NCBI GenBank assembly: GCA_004211435.1
Contig: SECS01000086.1
Coordinates: forward strand, 1-37,957
Origin: Novosphingobium sp.
Lineage (GTDB): Bacteria; Pseudomonadota; Alphaproteobacteria; Sphingomonadales; Sphingomonadaceae
Length of the DNA stretch: 37,957 nt
Reading direction: 5' to 3'
Below the pieces are notes generated by a model, which made no database searches, was not told where the DNA came from, and worked only from the letters and a program-made list of their open reading frames with translations. This document shows, piece after piece, positions 25,129 through 35,943 of the stretch (its first letter is position 1; each line of letters starts with the position of its first letter). The position numbers and the translations under genes are program-made.

Positions 25129-25150
25129 GGCGCGCATGAGGGTGCGCGCC
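25129..25150 (+). repeat. Hairpin in the leader of the TonB receptor gene
   Basis: GGCGCGCA (25129-25136) and TGCGCGCC (25143-25150) pair perfectly around a 6-base TGAGGG loop, 49 bases before the receptor ATG. No U-run follows, so it is not an intrinsic terminator. It may shape the mRNA leader or be a protein-binding palindrome. A TTGACG at 25085-25090 could be a -35 element. Confidence 0.5.
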
Positions 25151-25198
25151 GTCGGCGACCGGGGGACATCGGGATCGCCGCCATCAAGGGAGGATATA

Positions 25199-27544
25199 AT
25201 GGCTGCTCTTCTGAGGACTTTCCGCGCGCGCGCGCTGACCGGCGCGGCACTGATCGGTCTCGCCGGAATGGGCGCCGTTCCTGCTCTCGCACAGGATGCA
25301 GCGGCGGACACCGGCGGCCTCGAAGAGATCGTCGTGACCGCGCAGCACCGCCAGGAGCGCCTGCAGGACGTGCCGATCGCGGTCTCGGCGGTCACCGCCT
25401 CGGCCCTGCGCGAAAGCGGCGTCGACACCACGCGCGACCTGCCGCAGATCATCCCTTCGGTGCAGTTCACCCGTTCGGGCCCGAGCGGCCTGTTCTTCGT
25501 CCGCGGCGTCGGCACGACCAATGCGGCGGCCGGCGAGGAAGGCGCCAATGCGGTCTACGTCGACGGCGTCTACATGGCCGACCTCGGCCAGACGATTAAC
25601 TACTTCAACAACATCGAGCGCGTCGAAGTGCTCAAGGGTCCGCAGGGCACGCTGTTCGGCCGCAACGCCACCGGCGGCCTGGTCCACGTCATCACCCGCG
25701 AGCCGGGCGACGAGACCGTGCTCGACCTCGACTTCGGCTATGCCAATTACCAGACCGTCTCCGCGCGCGCCTATGTCGCCGGCAAGATCGCCGACGGCCT
25801 CAGCGGCGACCTCGCGGTCACGCGCTATCACCAGAACGAAGGCTGGGGCCGCAACCTGACGCGGGGCGACAAGAACTTCTTCCAGGACTATTCGGGCATC
25901 CGCTCGAAGATCGTCGCGCAGCCCAGTGACCGGATCAAGCTGATCCTTTCGGGCGATTACCTCGAGAACCGCGACAATCCTGTCGGCTGGCGCATTGCCG
26001 ACGGCACCATCGGCACCGGCCTGTCGCGCGGTCCCGGCGTGGCGGGCACCCCGGCGGGTGCGGTCGTCGCGGACGACCACGACACGACCTCGAACGACCT
26101 CGCCCTGACCAAGCAGCGGATCTACGGCGGCAGCTTCACCGGTGAATTCGACCTGGGCTTCGCCACGCTGACCAGCGTTTCGGCCTATCGCAACACGCGC
26201 ACCAACAGCGACTTCGACGTCGATGGCGGGCCGATCTCGCTGATCCGCATCCAGTTCCTGTCGGGCATGAAGTCGTTCCAGCAGGAAGTGCGTCTGGCCT
26301 CGTCCGGCTCGGGCCCGCTGCAGTGGCAGCTCGGCGGCTTCTACCTCAACACCAAGGCCAACAACACGTCGTTCTTCTCGGGCGGAGCCTTCGGCGCGGC
26401 GCGCGGCCAGGACGTGCGCGCCAAGCTCGACAGCAATTCCTACGCGGCCTTCGGTGAAGCCACCTACGCGATCACGCCGACCACCAAGCTGACCGGCGGC
26501 ATCCGCTACACCGAGGACCGCCGCTCGTTCGACGCCAGCCAGTTCACCATCCTGGCCAACGGCACCGCGCTGCCGGGCGGCACGGTGACCAATCCCAGCG
26601 GCCAGCCGCTGACCGCGCCGGGCGTGCAGCGCACCAAGCTCAAGTACAACCAGGTCACTTGGCGCGTCGCGCTGCGTCAGGAACTGGCACAGGACGTCAG
26701 CGTCTATGCCTCGGCCAACCGCGGCTTCAAGTCGGGCTCCTACAGCCTGCAGAACCCGCTCAACGATCCCTATCTGCCGCAGACGATCATGGCCTATGAG
26801 ATCGGCTTCAAGTCCGAGCTGTTCGACCGCCGCCTGCGCCTGAACCTGGCCGCCTTCCACTATGACATCGACGACTATCAGATCCGCTCGGCCGCGGCGG
26901 CAAACCCCGGCTCGTCGCTCGTGCTGAACGCGGCGACGGTCAAGGTCGACGGCGTCGAGCTCGAGTTCGAGGCCAAGCCGACCGACCAGCTGCGCCTGTT
27001 CGGCGGTGCCACCTGGCTCAATTCGCGCTACGGCAAGTTCGGCGGCGCGGGCCAGAACTTCCAGGCGCCGATCGTCTATCCGGTGATCGCCGGCCAGACC
27101 GCGGCCGCCACCTGCCCCGCGGCGCTGCGCGGCACGCGCAACCCCGGCGTCGTTCCCGCCGGCGGCGTCTGGACCGGTGGCTACGTCACCTGCTTCGGCG
27201 ATGCGTCGGGCAACAAGGTGTCGAATGCGCCCGACTTCGCGGCCAGCTTCGGCGCGACCTACACGGTCCCGCTCGGCGGCGAGCGCGAACTGCGCCTGAC
27301 CGGCCTCTACGCGTTCAACAGCGGCTACTACTTCGAGCCGGACAATCGCGCCCAGCAGGACGAGTACCACCTCGTCAACGCCTCGATCGAATACCGCTCG
27401 TCCGAACATCTCGGCATCGAGCTCTGGGGCCGCAACCTGGGCAACACCGACTATGCGGCGCAGAAGATCACCACGGCCACGGGCATGACCCAATCCAACG
27501 GTGCGCCGCGCACCTACGGCGCGACGGTCAAGTACAACTTCTGA
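25199..27544 (+). CDS. TonB-dependent outer membrane receptor
   Basis: The 781-residue protein has a signal peptide (cleavage predicted near residue 31, PALA|QD) and the sphingomonad-type TonB box EEIVVTAQ (42-49). A plug domain (about 55-165, with GRNATGGLVHVITREPGD) and a 22-strand barrel ending in an aromatic residue (YGATVKYNF) follow. It imports a ligand across the outer membrane with energy from TonB. The substrate is unknown, and sphingomonads use many such receptors for sugars, aromatics and iron. GGAGGATATA precedes the ATG at 25199. A TetR regulator lies upstream. A DUF924 and a DoxX gene follow with minimal gaps and may be co-transcribed. Confidence 0.93.
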   Translation: MAALLRTFRARALTGAALIGLAGMGAVPALAQDAAADTGGLEEIVVTAQHRQERLQDVPIAVSAVTASALRESGVDTTRDLPQIIPSVQFTRSGPSGLFFVRGVGTTNAAAGEEGANAVYVDGVYMADLGQTINYFNNIERVEVLKGPQGTLFGRNATGGLVHVITREPGDETVLDLDFGYANYQTVSARAYVAGKIADGLSGDLAVTRYHQNEGWGRNLTRGDKNFFQDYSGIRSKIVAQPSDRIKLILSGDYLENRDNPVGWRIADGTIGTGLSRGPGVAGTPAGAVVADDHDTTSNDLALTKQRIYGGSFTGEFDLGFATLTSVSAYRNTRTNSDFDVDGGPISLIRIQFLSGMKSFQQEVRLASSGSGPLQWQLGGFYLNTKANNTSFFSGGAFGAARGQDVRAKLDSNSYAAFGEATYAITPTTKLTGGIRYTEDRRSFDASQFTILANGTALPGGTVTNPSGQPLTAPGVQRTKLKYNQVTWRVALRQELAQDVSVYASANRGFKSGSYSLQNPLNDPYLPQTIMAYEIGFKSELFDRRLRLNLAAFHYDIDDYQIRSAAAANPGSSLVLNAATVKVDGVELEFEAKPTDQLRLFGGATWLNSRYGKFGGAGQNFQAPIVYPVIAGQTAAATCPAALRGTRNPGVVPAGGVWTGGYVTCFGDASGNKVSNAPDFAASFGATYTVPLGGERELRLTGLYAFNSGYYFEPDNRAQQDEYHLVNASIEYRSSEHLGIELWGRNLGNTDYAAQKITTATGMTQSNGAPRTYGATVKYNF

Positions 27545-27546
27545 CC

Positions 27547-28101
27547 ATGTCCGCCGCCCGACTCCCTTGGGCGGCGGACATGCTGCACTTCTGGTTTCAC
27601 GATCTGCGCCCGGACCAATGGTTCGGGCGCAATGATTCGGTCGATGCGGCACTGCGCCGCCGCTTCGCCCGCACCCTGGCCATGCTGGGTCGGCAGCCCG
27701 TTTGGGCTTTCCTCGGCGATCCGCTGACCGCGCGCGCCGCCGTGCTGCTGTTCGACCAGGTGCCGCGCAACCTGTTCCGCGACGATCCGCGCGCCTTCGC
27801 CTACGATCGCCTGGCCCGCGCGATCACCCGCGGGGTCCTTTCCAAGAGCTGGGACCGGGGCATGGCGAAGTCCGCGCGCCATTTCCTCTACATGCCGCTG
27901 ATGCACAGCGAGGCGATCGCCGACCAGTTGCTCGCGCTCCGGCTCTTCGCCGCGCTCGGCGACAGCAGCACGCTGCACTTCTGCCGCTCGCACGCGCGGA
28001 TGATAGAGCGCTTCGGCCGCTTCCCGCACCGGAACCCGGTGCTCGGCCGCAAGTCCACCCGCGCCGAGAAGCGTGCAGTCGCCGCCGGAAATTCCTGGTG
28101 A
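27547..28101 (+). CDS. DUF924 family protein
   Basis: The 184-residue helical protein has the DUF924 signature region: HFWF near the N-terminus, then LLFDQVPRNLFRDDPRAFAYD and HFLYMPLMHSE. The family is widespread but uncharacterised, with a TPR-like fold in the known structure. It starts 2 bases after the TonB receptor stop and its own stop overlaps the DoxX start (GTGA), so it belongs to the receptor operon. No signal peptide. Confidence 0.85.
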   Translation: MSAARLPWAADMLHFWFHDLRPDQWFGRNDSVDAALRRRFARTLAMLGRQPVWAFLGDPLTARAAVLLFDQVPRNLFRDDPRAFAYDRLARAITRGVLSKSWDRGMAKSARHFLYMPLMHSEAIADQLLALRLFAALGDSSTLHFCRSHARMIERFGRFPHRNPVLGRKSTRAEKRAVAAGNSW

Positions 28102-28499
28102 GCCGGCGCGATTGGGCTCGCCGGGGCCTCGCGCTGTTCTACGGCCTTGCCGGCGTGCTCCACCTCGTGGCGCCGCACCCCTTCGTCTCGATCGTGCCAC
28201 CCTGGGTGCCCTTGCCCGACCTGATCGTCGCGCTGACCGGCCTTGCCGAGATCGCGGGCGCCATCGGCCTGGTCCAGGGCCGCGCGCCGGGCCTGCGCCG
28301 GGGCGCCGGCTGGGGGCTCGCGCTCTATGCGCTCTGCGTCTGGCCCGCGAACGTCCAGCACATGCTGCTCGATCTAGCGCGGCCGAGCGGAGGCCTGCCG
28401 CTCGCCTACCACGTCCCGCGTCTCGCCGCGCAGCCGCTGCTGATCTGGCTCGCACTCTGGGTGGGCGGCGCGACCGACTGGCCTTTTCGGCGGCGCTAG
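28098..28499 (+). CDS. DoxX-like integral membrane protein
   Basis: This is a 133-residue protein with four predicted hydrophobic segments (about 8-27, 37-60, 66-84 and 108-125), resembling DoxX/DoxD-like membrane proteins (GLAGVLHLVAP, LTGLAEIAGAIGL). GTG at 28098 overlaps the DUF924 stop (GTGA) and implies translational coupling. Its 3' end overlaps the convergent EthD-like gene by 4 bases. Function is unknown. Homologues are sometimes linked to respiratory or sulfur metabolism. Confidence 0.78.
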   Translation: MSRRDWARRGLALFYGLAGVLHLVAPHPFVSIVPPWVPLPDLIVALTGLAEIAGAIGLVQGRAPGLRRGAGWGLALYALCVWPANVQHMLLDLARPSGGLPLAYHVPRLAAQPLLIWLALWVGGATDWPFRRR

Positions 28500-28840
28500 C
28501 CCCTATCCTTCGCAAAGACCACGCTGGTGGCCTCTTCGTAGAGCATGACCGTCGTCGCATCGAGGTTGAACGCCGGGTGGATCGGCATCGCCTCGGTATC
28601 GCGGTTGGCGAACATGTTCTCGATCACCCAATCGGGGTCGTCGGTCTCCATGTCGTAGATCGCCAGGTTCTGATTGAGACTTGTTCCCATCGACACCGAG
28701 TGCAGCTTGAAACGCTGCGCCGTGGTGAAGCCCGGCAGCGCGACGATGTCGTCGAGATGGCGCCCGGTATACCATTCGTCGAATTCCGCATCCCGGCCCG
28801 CAAAGGGCTCGGAGAAGACCAGCATCTTGAAGCGCCGCAT
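28496..28840 (-). CDS. EthD-like dimeric alpha/beta-barrel protein
   Basis: This is a 114-residue protein with the ferredoxin-like dimeric barrel pattern of the EthD superfamily: MLVFSEPFAGRDAEFDEWY and HLDDIVALPGFTTAQRF. Members bind small ligands or assist ring-degrading enzymes, but no substrate is evident here. The ATG at 28840 follows GGGAGAG at 5 bases on the minus strand. It stands alone, convergent to the DoxX gene and divergent to the fusion gene. Confidence 0.78.
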   Translation of the reverse strand: MRRFKMLVFSEPFAGRDAEFDEWYTGRHLDDIVALPGFTTAQRFKLHSVSMGTSLNQNLAIYDMETDDPDWVIENMFANRDTEAMPIHPAFNLDATTVMLYEEATSVVFAKDRG

Positions 28841-29014
28841 CGTTTCTCTCCCGTCTTGTCAGGCCAGGATGCGCAATCGCGGCGCTGCGGTCGATAGCGT
28901 ACTTCGTCAGCGCGCTTGTCCCAGCCGGCGGCCCAGTGCCTCGCCCGGCGCTTGCCCTGCGCGCGGGCCGGTGCCATAGGCGCCGCCCGCAGCCCGCGCC
29001 CGCCGGAGATTCCC

Positions 29015-31054
29015 ATGTCGACCAATGCTGCCGGCCCTGCGCTGGGCCTCGACTTCGGCACGACCAACAGCGTGGTCGCGAGATCGAACGGCTCGCCCTC
29101 GCCCGACCTGATCGAATTCGCCGCGCCGCAGGCCACGAGCGCGGTGTTCCGCTCGGCGCTGTCGTTCTGGGAGGACGACAGCGTGCGCGGCGGGCTCGAC
29201 CACGAAGCCGGACCTTGGGCGATCGCCGAGTATCTCGACTTCCCGCTGGGCAGCCGCTTCATCCAGTCGTTCAAGACCGTCGCCGCGAGCCCGCTGTTCG
29301 AACACGCCTCAGTCTTCACCAAGCGCTATCGCTTCGAGGAGCTCGGCGCGAAGTTCCTCGAAAAGCTGGTGAGCCATGCCGGCGGCGCACTGAACCAACG
29401 GCCCGCGCGCGTGATCATCGGCCGGCCCGTGTCCTATGCCGGTGCCCGCGCCGATGCCGCGCTGGCGCGTGAGCGCTATGACAAGATGTTCGCGGATTTC
29501 GCGCGCGAGATTCACTATGTCTACGAGCCGCTGGGCGCGGCCTTCTCCTACGCTTCACGGCTGACCGAACCCGCGACCTTGCTCGTTGCCGACTTCGGTG
29601 GTGGCACGAGCGATTTCTCGATCGTGCGCGTCGCCGAGCCGGGCGCCGCGCGGCGATGCGTGCCGCTGAGCGCCTCGGGCGTGGGCATCGCCGGCGATCG
29701 CTTCGATTCGCGCATCGTCGAACGACTGGTGCTGCCGCTGCTCGGCAAGGGCGGCCTCTATCGCTCGTTCGACAAGGAGCTCGAGATCCCCGCGGGCTTC
29801 TTCAACGATTTCGCCGACTGGTCGAAGCTGGCGCTGATGCGCAACCGCCGCACGCTCGACGAACTGGCCAAGCTCCAGCGCGCCGCGCTCGATCCCGAGG
29901 CGATCGGCCGGATGATCGCGATCGTCGAGAACGAGCTCGGCTATCCGCTCTACGAGGCGGTCGGCCAGGTGAAGCGCGCGCTCTCGACCGAGAGCCACGC
30001 CGAATTCCGCTTCGCCGGCGGCGGGCTCGACATCTCGGCCGACGTCACGCGCGCGCAGTTCGAGGAATGGATCGCCCCCGACGTCGCGCGTATCCAGGCC
30101 TGCGTCGACGACGCCCTGGCCAAGGCCGATTTGGGCGCGGAGGCCATTGACCGCGTGTTCCTCACCGGCGGCTCCTCGCTGATCCCGGCGATCCGCCGCC
30201 TGTTCGTCGAGCGCTTCGGCGAGGAGCGCATCGCCAGCGGCGGCGAGACGGACCTGTTCGTGCGCGTCGGCGGGCGCGGGCCCGCGGTGGTGCTGCTCCA
30301 CGGTTATGGCGAGACGGGCGACATGTGGGCGCCGCTCGCCAATGCCCTGGCCGCCGATCACACCGTCATCGTTCCCGACCTGCGCGGCATGGGCCTCTCG
30401 TCACACCCCGCGGCCGGCTACGACAAGGCCACCCAGGCGCGTGACATCGCCGGCCTGCTCGCGCGGCTCAAGGTCGATCGCTTCGCGCTGGTCACCCACG
30501 ACATCGGCAACATGGTCGGCTTCCAGCTCGCCGCGCAGCAGTCCGCGCGCGTCAGCAAGTTCGTCCTGATCGACGCGCCCGTTCCCGGTGTCGGACCTTG
30601 GGACGAGGTGCTCAAGATGCCGCTGCTCTGGCACTTCCGCTTCGGCGGCCCCGACATGGAGCGCCTCGTCGCCGGACGCGAGCGGATCTATCTCGACCGC
30701 TTCTGGAACGAGTTCTCGGCCACCCCGGCGCGCTTCGACGAGACCTCGCGCGAGCACTACGCCAAGCTCTATGCACTACCGGGCGCGATGCATTCGGGCT
30801 TCGCGCAGTTCGCCGCCTTCGATCAGGATGCGGTAGACAACCGCGCCTGGCTTGCCAAAGGCGGCAAGCTGGCGATGCCCGTGCTGGCGCTCGGCGGCGA
30901 GAAGTCGTTCGGCCCGATGATGGCCACGGTCATGCGCGCGGCGGCGAGCGATGTCACCGGCGGGGTCGTGCCGGACTCTGGCCACTGGATCATGGAAGAG
31001 CAGCCGGCAGCGACCGTGGCTCTGGTCGTGCCGTTCCTCAAGGACGCGAAGTAG
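29015..31054 (+). CDS. Chimeric ORF: YegD-like Hsp70 ATPase fused to an alpha/beta hydrolase
   Basis: One uninterrupted frame of 679 residues joins two unrelated proteins. Residues 1-410 are an Hsp70-type ATPase of the YegD subfamily: phosphate-1 motif GLDFGTTNS (11-19), phosphate-2 motif VADFGGGTSD (191-200) and adenosine motif VFLTGGSSLIP (381-391). YegD proteins normally continue for about 20-40 residues past this point (a short FxSVxxGL-type ending), which is missing. Residues 412-679 are an alpha/beta hydrolase of the epoxide-hydrolase/dehalogenase type, with HGYG oxyanion motif (429-432), nucleophile elbow THDIGN (D495) and late His H657 (SGHWIMEEQP). They lack the usual N-terminal strands and any signal peptide. 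The junction (about 30238-30250) has no linker. The ATG at 29015 follows GGAG by 6 bases. It looks like an in-frame deletion between two adjacent genes, or an assembly collapse. Activity of either half is uncertain. Confidence 0.85.
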   Translation: MSTNAAGPALGLDFGTTNSVVARSNGSPSPDLIEFAAPQATSAVFRSALSFWEDDSVRGGLDHEAGPWAIAEYLDFPLGSRFIQSFKTVAASPLFEHASVFTKRYRFEELGAKFLEKLVSHAGGALNQRPARVIIGRPVSYAGARADAALARERYDKMFADFAREIHYVYEPLGAAFSYASRLTEPATLLVADFGGGTSDFSIVRVAEPGAARRCVPLSASGVGIAGDRFDSRIVERLVLPLLGKGGLYRSFDKELEIPAGFFNDFADWSKLALMRNRRTLDELAKLQRAALDPEAIGRMIAIVENELGYPLYEAVGQVKRALSTESHAEFRFAGGGLDISADVTRAQFEEWIAPDVARIQACVDDALAKADLGAEAIDRVFLTGGSSLIPAIRRLFVERFGEERIASGGETDLFVRVGGRGPAVVLLHGYGETGDMWAPLANALAADHTVIVPDLRGMGLSSHPAAGYDKATQARDIAGLLARLKVDRFALVTHDIGNMVGFQLAAQQSARVSKFVLIDAPVPGVGPWDEVLKMPLLWHFRFGGPDMERLVAGRERIYLDRFWNEFSATPARFDETSREHYAKLYALPGAMHSGFAQFAAFDQDAVDNRAWLAKGGKLAMPVLALGGEKSFGPMMATVMRAAASDVTGGVVPDSGHWIMEEQPAATVALVVPFLKDAK

Positions 31055-31075
31055 GCGGCCTGAGTTAGGCCGCCT
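31053..31075. terminator. Hairpin between convergent genes
   Basis: AGGCGGCCT (31053-31061) pairs perfectly with AGGCCGCCT (31067-31075) around a 5-base loop. It begins within the stop codon of the fusion gene and lies 7 bases from the guaA stop. There is no U-run on either side, so it is a strong but atypical bidirectional terminator. Confidence 0.6.
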
Positions 31076-31081
31076 GCCCGC

Positions 31082-32641
31082 TCACTCCCACTCGATCGTG
31101 CCCGGCGGCTTCGACGTGTAGTCGTAGACCACGCGGTTGATGCCCTTGACCTCGTTGATGATCCGCGTCGACACGCGGCTGAGGAAGCTCGCGTCGAACG
31201 GATAGATGTCGGCGGTCATGCCGTCGGTCGAGGTGACGGCGCGCAGCGCGCAGACGTTGTCGTAGGTGCGGCCGTCGCCCATCACGCCGACGGTCTTCAC
31301 CGGCAGCAGCACGGCGAAGGCCTGCCAGATCGCGTCGTAGAGCCCGGCGTTGCGGATCTCCTCGAGGTAGATCGCATCGGCCTTGCGCAGGATGTCGCAG
31401 CGCTCGCGCGTGACTTCGCCGGGGATGCGGATCGCGAGGCCCGGACCGGGGAACGGATGGCGGCCGACGAAGACCTCGGGCAGGCCGAGTTCGCGGCCGA
31501 GCTCGCGGACCTCGTCCTTGAACAGCTCGCGCAGCGGCTCGACGAGCCGCATGTTCATGCGCTCGGGCAGGCCGCCGACATTGTGGTGGCTCTTGATCGT
31601 CACCGAGGGGCCGCCCGTGAACGAGACGCTCTCGATCACGTCGGGATAGAGCGTGCCCTGTGCGAGGAAACCGGCGCCGCCGATCTTGTTCGCTTCGGCC
31701 TCGAACACGTCAATGAAGGTCTTGCCGATGAACTTGCGCTTCTGCTCGGGATCGGTGACCCCGGCGAGGCCGTTGAGGAACAGCGTGCTCGCGTCGACGT
31801 GGACCAGCGGGATGTTGTAGTGGCCGCGGAACAGCGAGACGACCTGCTCGGCCTCGCCCTGGCGCAGGACGCCGCCGTCGACGAAGACGCAGGTCAGCTG
31901 GTCGCCGATCGCCTCGTGGATCAGCAGCGCGGCGACCGCGCTGTCGACGCCGCCCGACAGACCGCAGATGACCTTGCCCGAACCGACCTGAGCGCGGATT
32001 TCCTCGATCTTGGTCTTGCGGAACTCGGCCATCGTCCAGTCGCCGGTGAGGCCGCAGACGTGGCGCACGAAGTTCTTGAGCAGCTTGCCGCCGTCGGGCG
32101 TGTGCACGACTTCGGGGTGGAACTGCATCGCGTAGATGCGCTGCTCGTCGTTGGCGATCACCGCGAAGGGCGCGCCGGGGCTCGAAGCGACGGGGCGGAA
32201 GCCGGGGGCGAGGCTGGTGACCTTGTCGCCGTGGCTCATCCACACCTGGTGCGTCTCGCCTTCCTTCCACAGGCCGTCGAACAGCACGCAGCCGTCGGCG
32301 ATCTCGATGAAGGCGCGACCGAACTCGCCCGAATCGCCCAATAGCACTTCGCCGCCGAGCTGGTGCATCAGCGCCTGCTGGCCATAGCAGATGCCCAGGA
32401 TCGGCAGGCCGCTGTCGAGGATCGCCTGCGGGATGCGCGGGCCGTTGTCGTCGAGCACCGAGGCCGGCGAGCCCGAGAGGATGATCCCCTTGGGCTGCAT
32501 CCGCGTGAAGGCGGCTTCGGCCAGCGTGAACGGCGCGATCTCGGAATAGACCCCGGCTTCGCGAACGCGACGCGCGATAAGCTGCGTCACCTGGCTGCCG
32601 AAGTCGACGATCAGGATGGAATCCGAAGGCTGTAGGCTCAT
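31082..32641 (-). CDS. guaA: GMP synthase (glutamine-hydrolysing)
   Basis: The 519-residue enzyme aminates XMP to GMP with ammonia from glutamine and ATP. The N-terminal class I amidotransferase domain has nucleophile C85 (GICYGQQ) and the catalytic pair H175/E177 (MQFHPEV). The ATP-pyrophosphatase domain has the P-loop SGGVDS (229-234). The C-terminal dimerisation domain ends in the usual KPPGTIEWE. Length and order are normal, and the ATG at 32641 gives the standard start. guaB is not adjacent. I saw no purine riboswitch in the upstream region. Confidence 0.97.
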   Translation of the reverse strand: MSLQPSDSILIVDFGSQVTQLIARRVREAGVYSEIAPFTLAEAAFTRMQPKGIILSGSPASVLDDNGPRIPQAILDSGLPILGICYGQQALMHQLGGEVLLGDSGEFGRAFIEIADGCVLFDGLWKEGETHQVWMSHGDKVTSLAPGFRPVASSPGAPFAVIANDEQRIYAMQFHPEVVHTPDGGKLLKNFVRHVCGLTGDWTMAEFRKTKIEEIRAQVGSGKVICGLSGGVDSAVAALLIHEAIGDQLTCVFVDGGVLRQGEAEQVVSLFRGHYNIPLVHVDASTLFLNGLAGVTDPEQKRKFIGKTFIDVFEAEANKIGGAGFLAQGTLYPDVIESVSFTGGPSVTIKSHHNVGGLPERMNMRLVEPLRELFKDEVRELGRELGLPEVFVGRHPFPGPGLAIRIPGEVTRERCDILRKADAIYLEEIRNAGLYDAIWQAFAVLLPVKTVGVMGDGRTYDNVCALRAVTSTDGMTADIYPFDASFLSRVSTRIINEVKGINRVVYDYTSKPPGTIEWE

Positions 32642-32751
32642 GGCCAGCCGTTACGCGCGTGCGTGCGAGGTGTCCAGAGGGCGAAGGCGGCAAACCTCCG
32701 CCCTTGGCCCGCCCAATTCGCATCCGCAAAAATCACCGCCCGCACGCAATC

Positions 32752-32763
32752 CTAACCAAGGTA
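32752..32763 (+). repeat. Direct repeat CTAACCwAGGTA, copy 1
   Basis: CTAACCAAGGTA, 11 of 12 bases identical to copy 2 at 32899-32910. It overlaps the near-palindrome AAGGT-A-ACCTT (32758-32768 region). A likely protein-binding site pair. Confidence 0.45.
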
Positions 32764-32898
32764 ACCTTTTTCTAGGGTTCTTGGACTATATCGCGATCAG
32801 CGGCAGAGAATCGCTCGCTTCGGCGACGCATCACCTCGTTTCGCCGATGGTTGCATTTTACGCAACTTCGATTGTTGCTTTTGCGCGTGCAAAAATTA

Positions 32899-32910
32899 CT
32901 AACCTAGGTA
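32899..32910 (+). repeat. Direct repeat CTAACCwAGGTA, copy 2
   Basis: CTAACCTAGGTA, containing the perfect 8-bp palindrome ACCTAGGT. It starts 147 bases after copy 1, in the same orientation, 71 bases before the peptide gene ATG. Confidence 0.45.
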
Positions 32911-32980
32911 TGTTGCACTTGCGAAACGGGGAAACAAACCCATTTCGCGGGTGGTTATAAAAAACAAGAAAGGTGGAAAC

Positions 32981-33061
32981 ATGGAACGCATTTATCGTGC
33001 GGTCGGTCTCGCGGTTGCCCTGGGCACCAGCGGTCTGATGTTCGCTCTGACGCTGGCCTGA
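32981..33061 (+). CDS. 26-residue single-span membrane peptide
   Basis: The peptide has a short basic start (MERIYR) and then one hydrophobic segment (about 7-26, AVGLAVALGTSGLMFALTLA), predicted as a single membrane helix. AAAGGTGGAAAC precedes the ATG, a good ribosome site. Stacked hairpins and an intrinsic terminator (33157-33181) follow and end the transcript before gyrB, so it is its own transcription unit. I recognise no characterised family. I recall short membrane peptides near gyrB in sphingomonads but cannot confirm it. It could be a regulatory peptide or a small membrane protein. Confidence 0.65.
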   Translation: MERIYRAVGLAVALGTSGLMFALTLA

Positions 33062-33080
33062 TGCCGGCGCATTCGCTCGT

Positions 33081-33151
33081 GCCTTGCGGCTGACGGCGGG
33101 ACATCCCGGACCGCACCCGCAAGGCCGAGTTGCAACGCCTTCACGAAGGCG
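33081..33151 (+). repeat. Stacked hairpins in the 3' region of the peptide transcript
   Basis: GCCTTGCGG (33081-33089) pairs with CCGCAAGGC (33117-33125), enclosing an inner CGGG-ACAT-CCCG hairpin. CGCCTTC (33136-33142) pairs with GAAGGCG (33145-33151). Together with the terminator that follows they form a compact structured RNA of about 100 bases. Confidence 0.6.
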
Positions 33152-33156
33152 GATGG

Positions 33157-33181
33157 AGCCCGCGATTTTCGCGGGCTTTTT
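33157..33181 (+). terminator. Intrinsic terminator upstream of gyrB
   Basis: The 9-bp perfect stem AGCCCGCGA (33157-33165) and TCGCGGGCT (33169-33177) has a TTT loop, followed by a run of five T (33177-33181). It ends the peptide-gene transcript 73 bases before the gyrB start. Confidence 0.9.
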
Positions 33182-33199
33182 CATGCCATCTATCTGTGA

Positions 33200-35773
<2,574 letters not shown>

Positions 35774-35834
35774 TCGCGCGTCCTCCTGGTGGCGCACGCA
35801 TAAAACCTCAGAAGTGGACCCGATTGGAGAAATT

Positions 35835-35860
35835 CCGCACTCATAATTTCACAAGTGCGG
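35835..35860. promoter_or_regulatory. Inverted repeat upstream of the MerR gene
   Basis: CCGCACT (35835-35841) and AGTGCGG (35854-35860) flank 12 AT-rich bases, about 85 bases before the MerR ATG. It may be the regulator's operator or a hairpin behind gyrB. No U-run follows, so the operator reading is slightly preferred. Confidence 0.4.
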
Positions 35861-35943
35861 TCAATTCTAACCTTCTGGCGCCGATAGAGGGTAGGCAAGA
35901 AGGGGTGAACTCGGACTTGCCCTTTTCCGCGCATGGAGAAGCG

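Larger units (their letters stand above)
32642..32980. other. Divergent guaA / small-peptide intergenic region with palindromes
   Basis: These 339 bases are AT-richer than the neighbours (especially 32740-32980). Besides the 12-bp direct repeat listed separately, palindromes cluster at 32850-32895: GTTGC...GCAAC and TTTTGC-GCGT-GCAAAA. A TATAAA at 32956-32961 is too near the ribosome site to be a clear -10. The promoters for guaA (minus) and the peptide gene (plus) must lie here, but I cannot place them with confidence. Confidence 0.5.

Noticed and set aside
32642..32760. A purine-type riboswitch before guaA
   Set aside because: I could not find the conserved three-way-junction sequence or an attenuator before the start codon.
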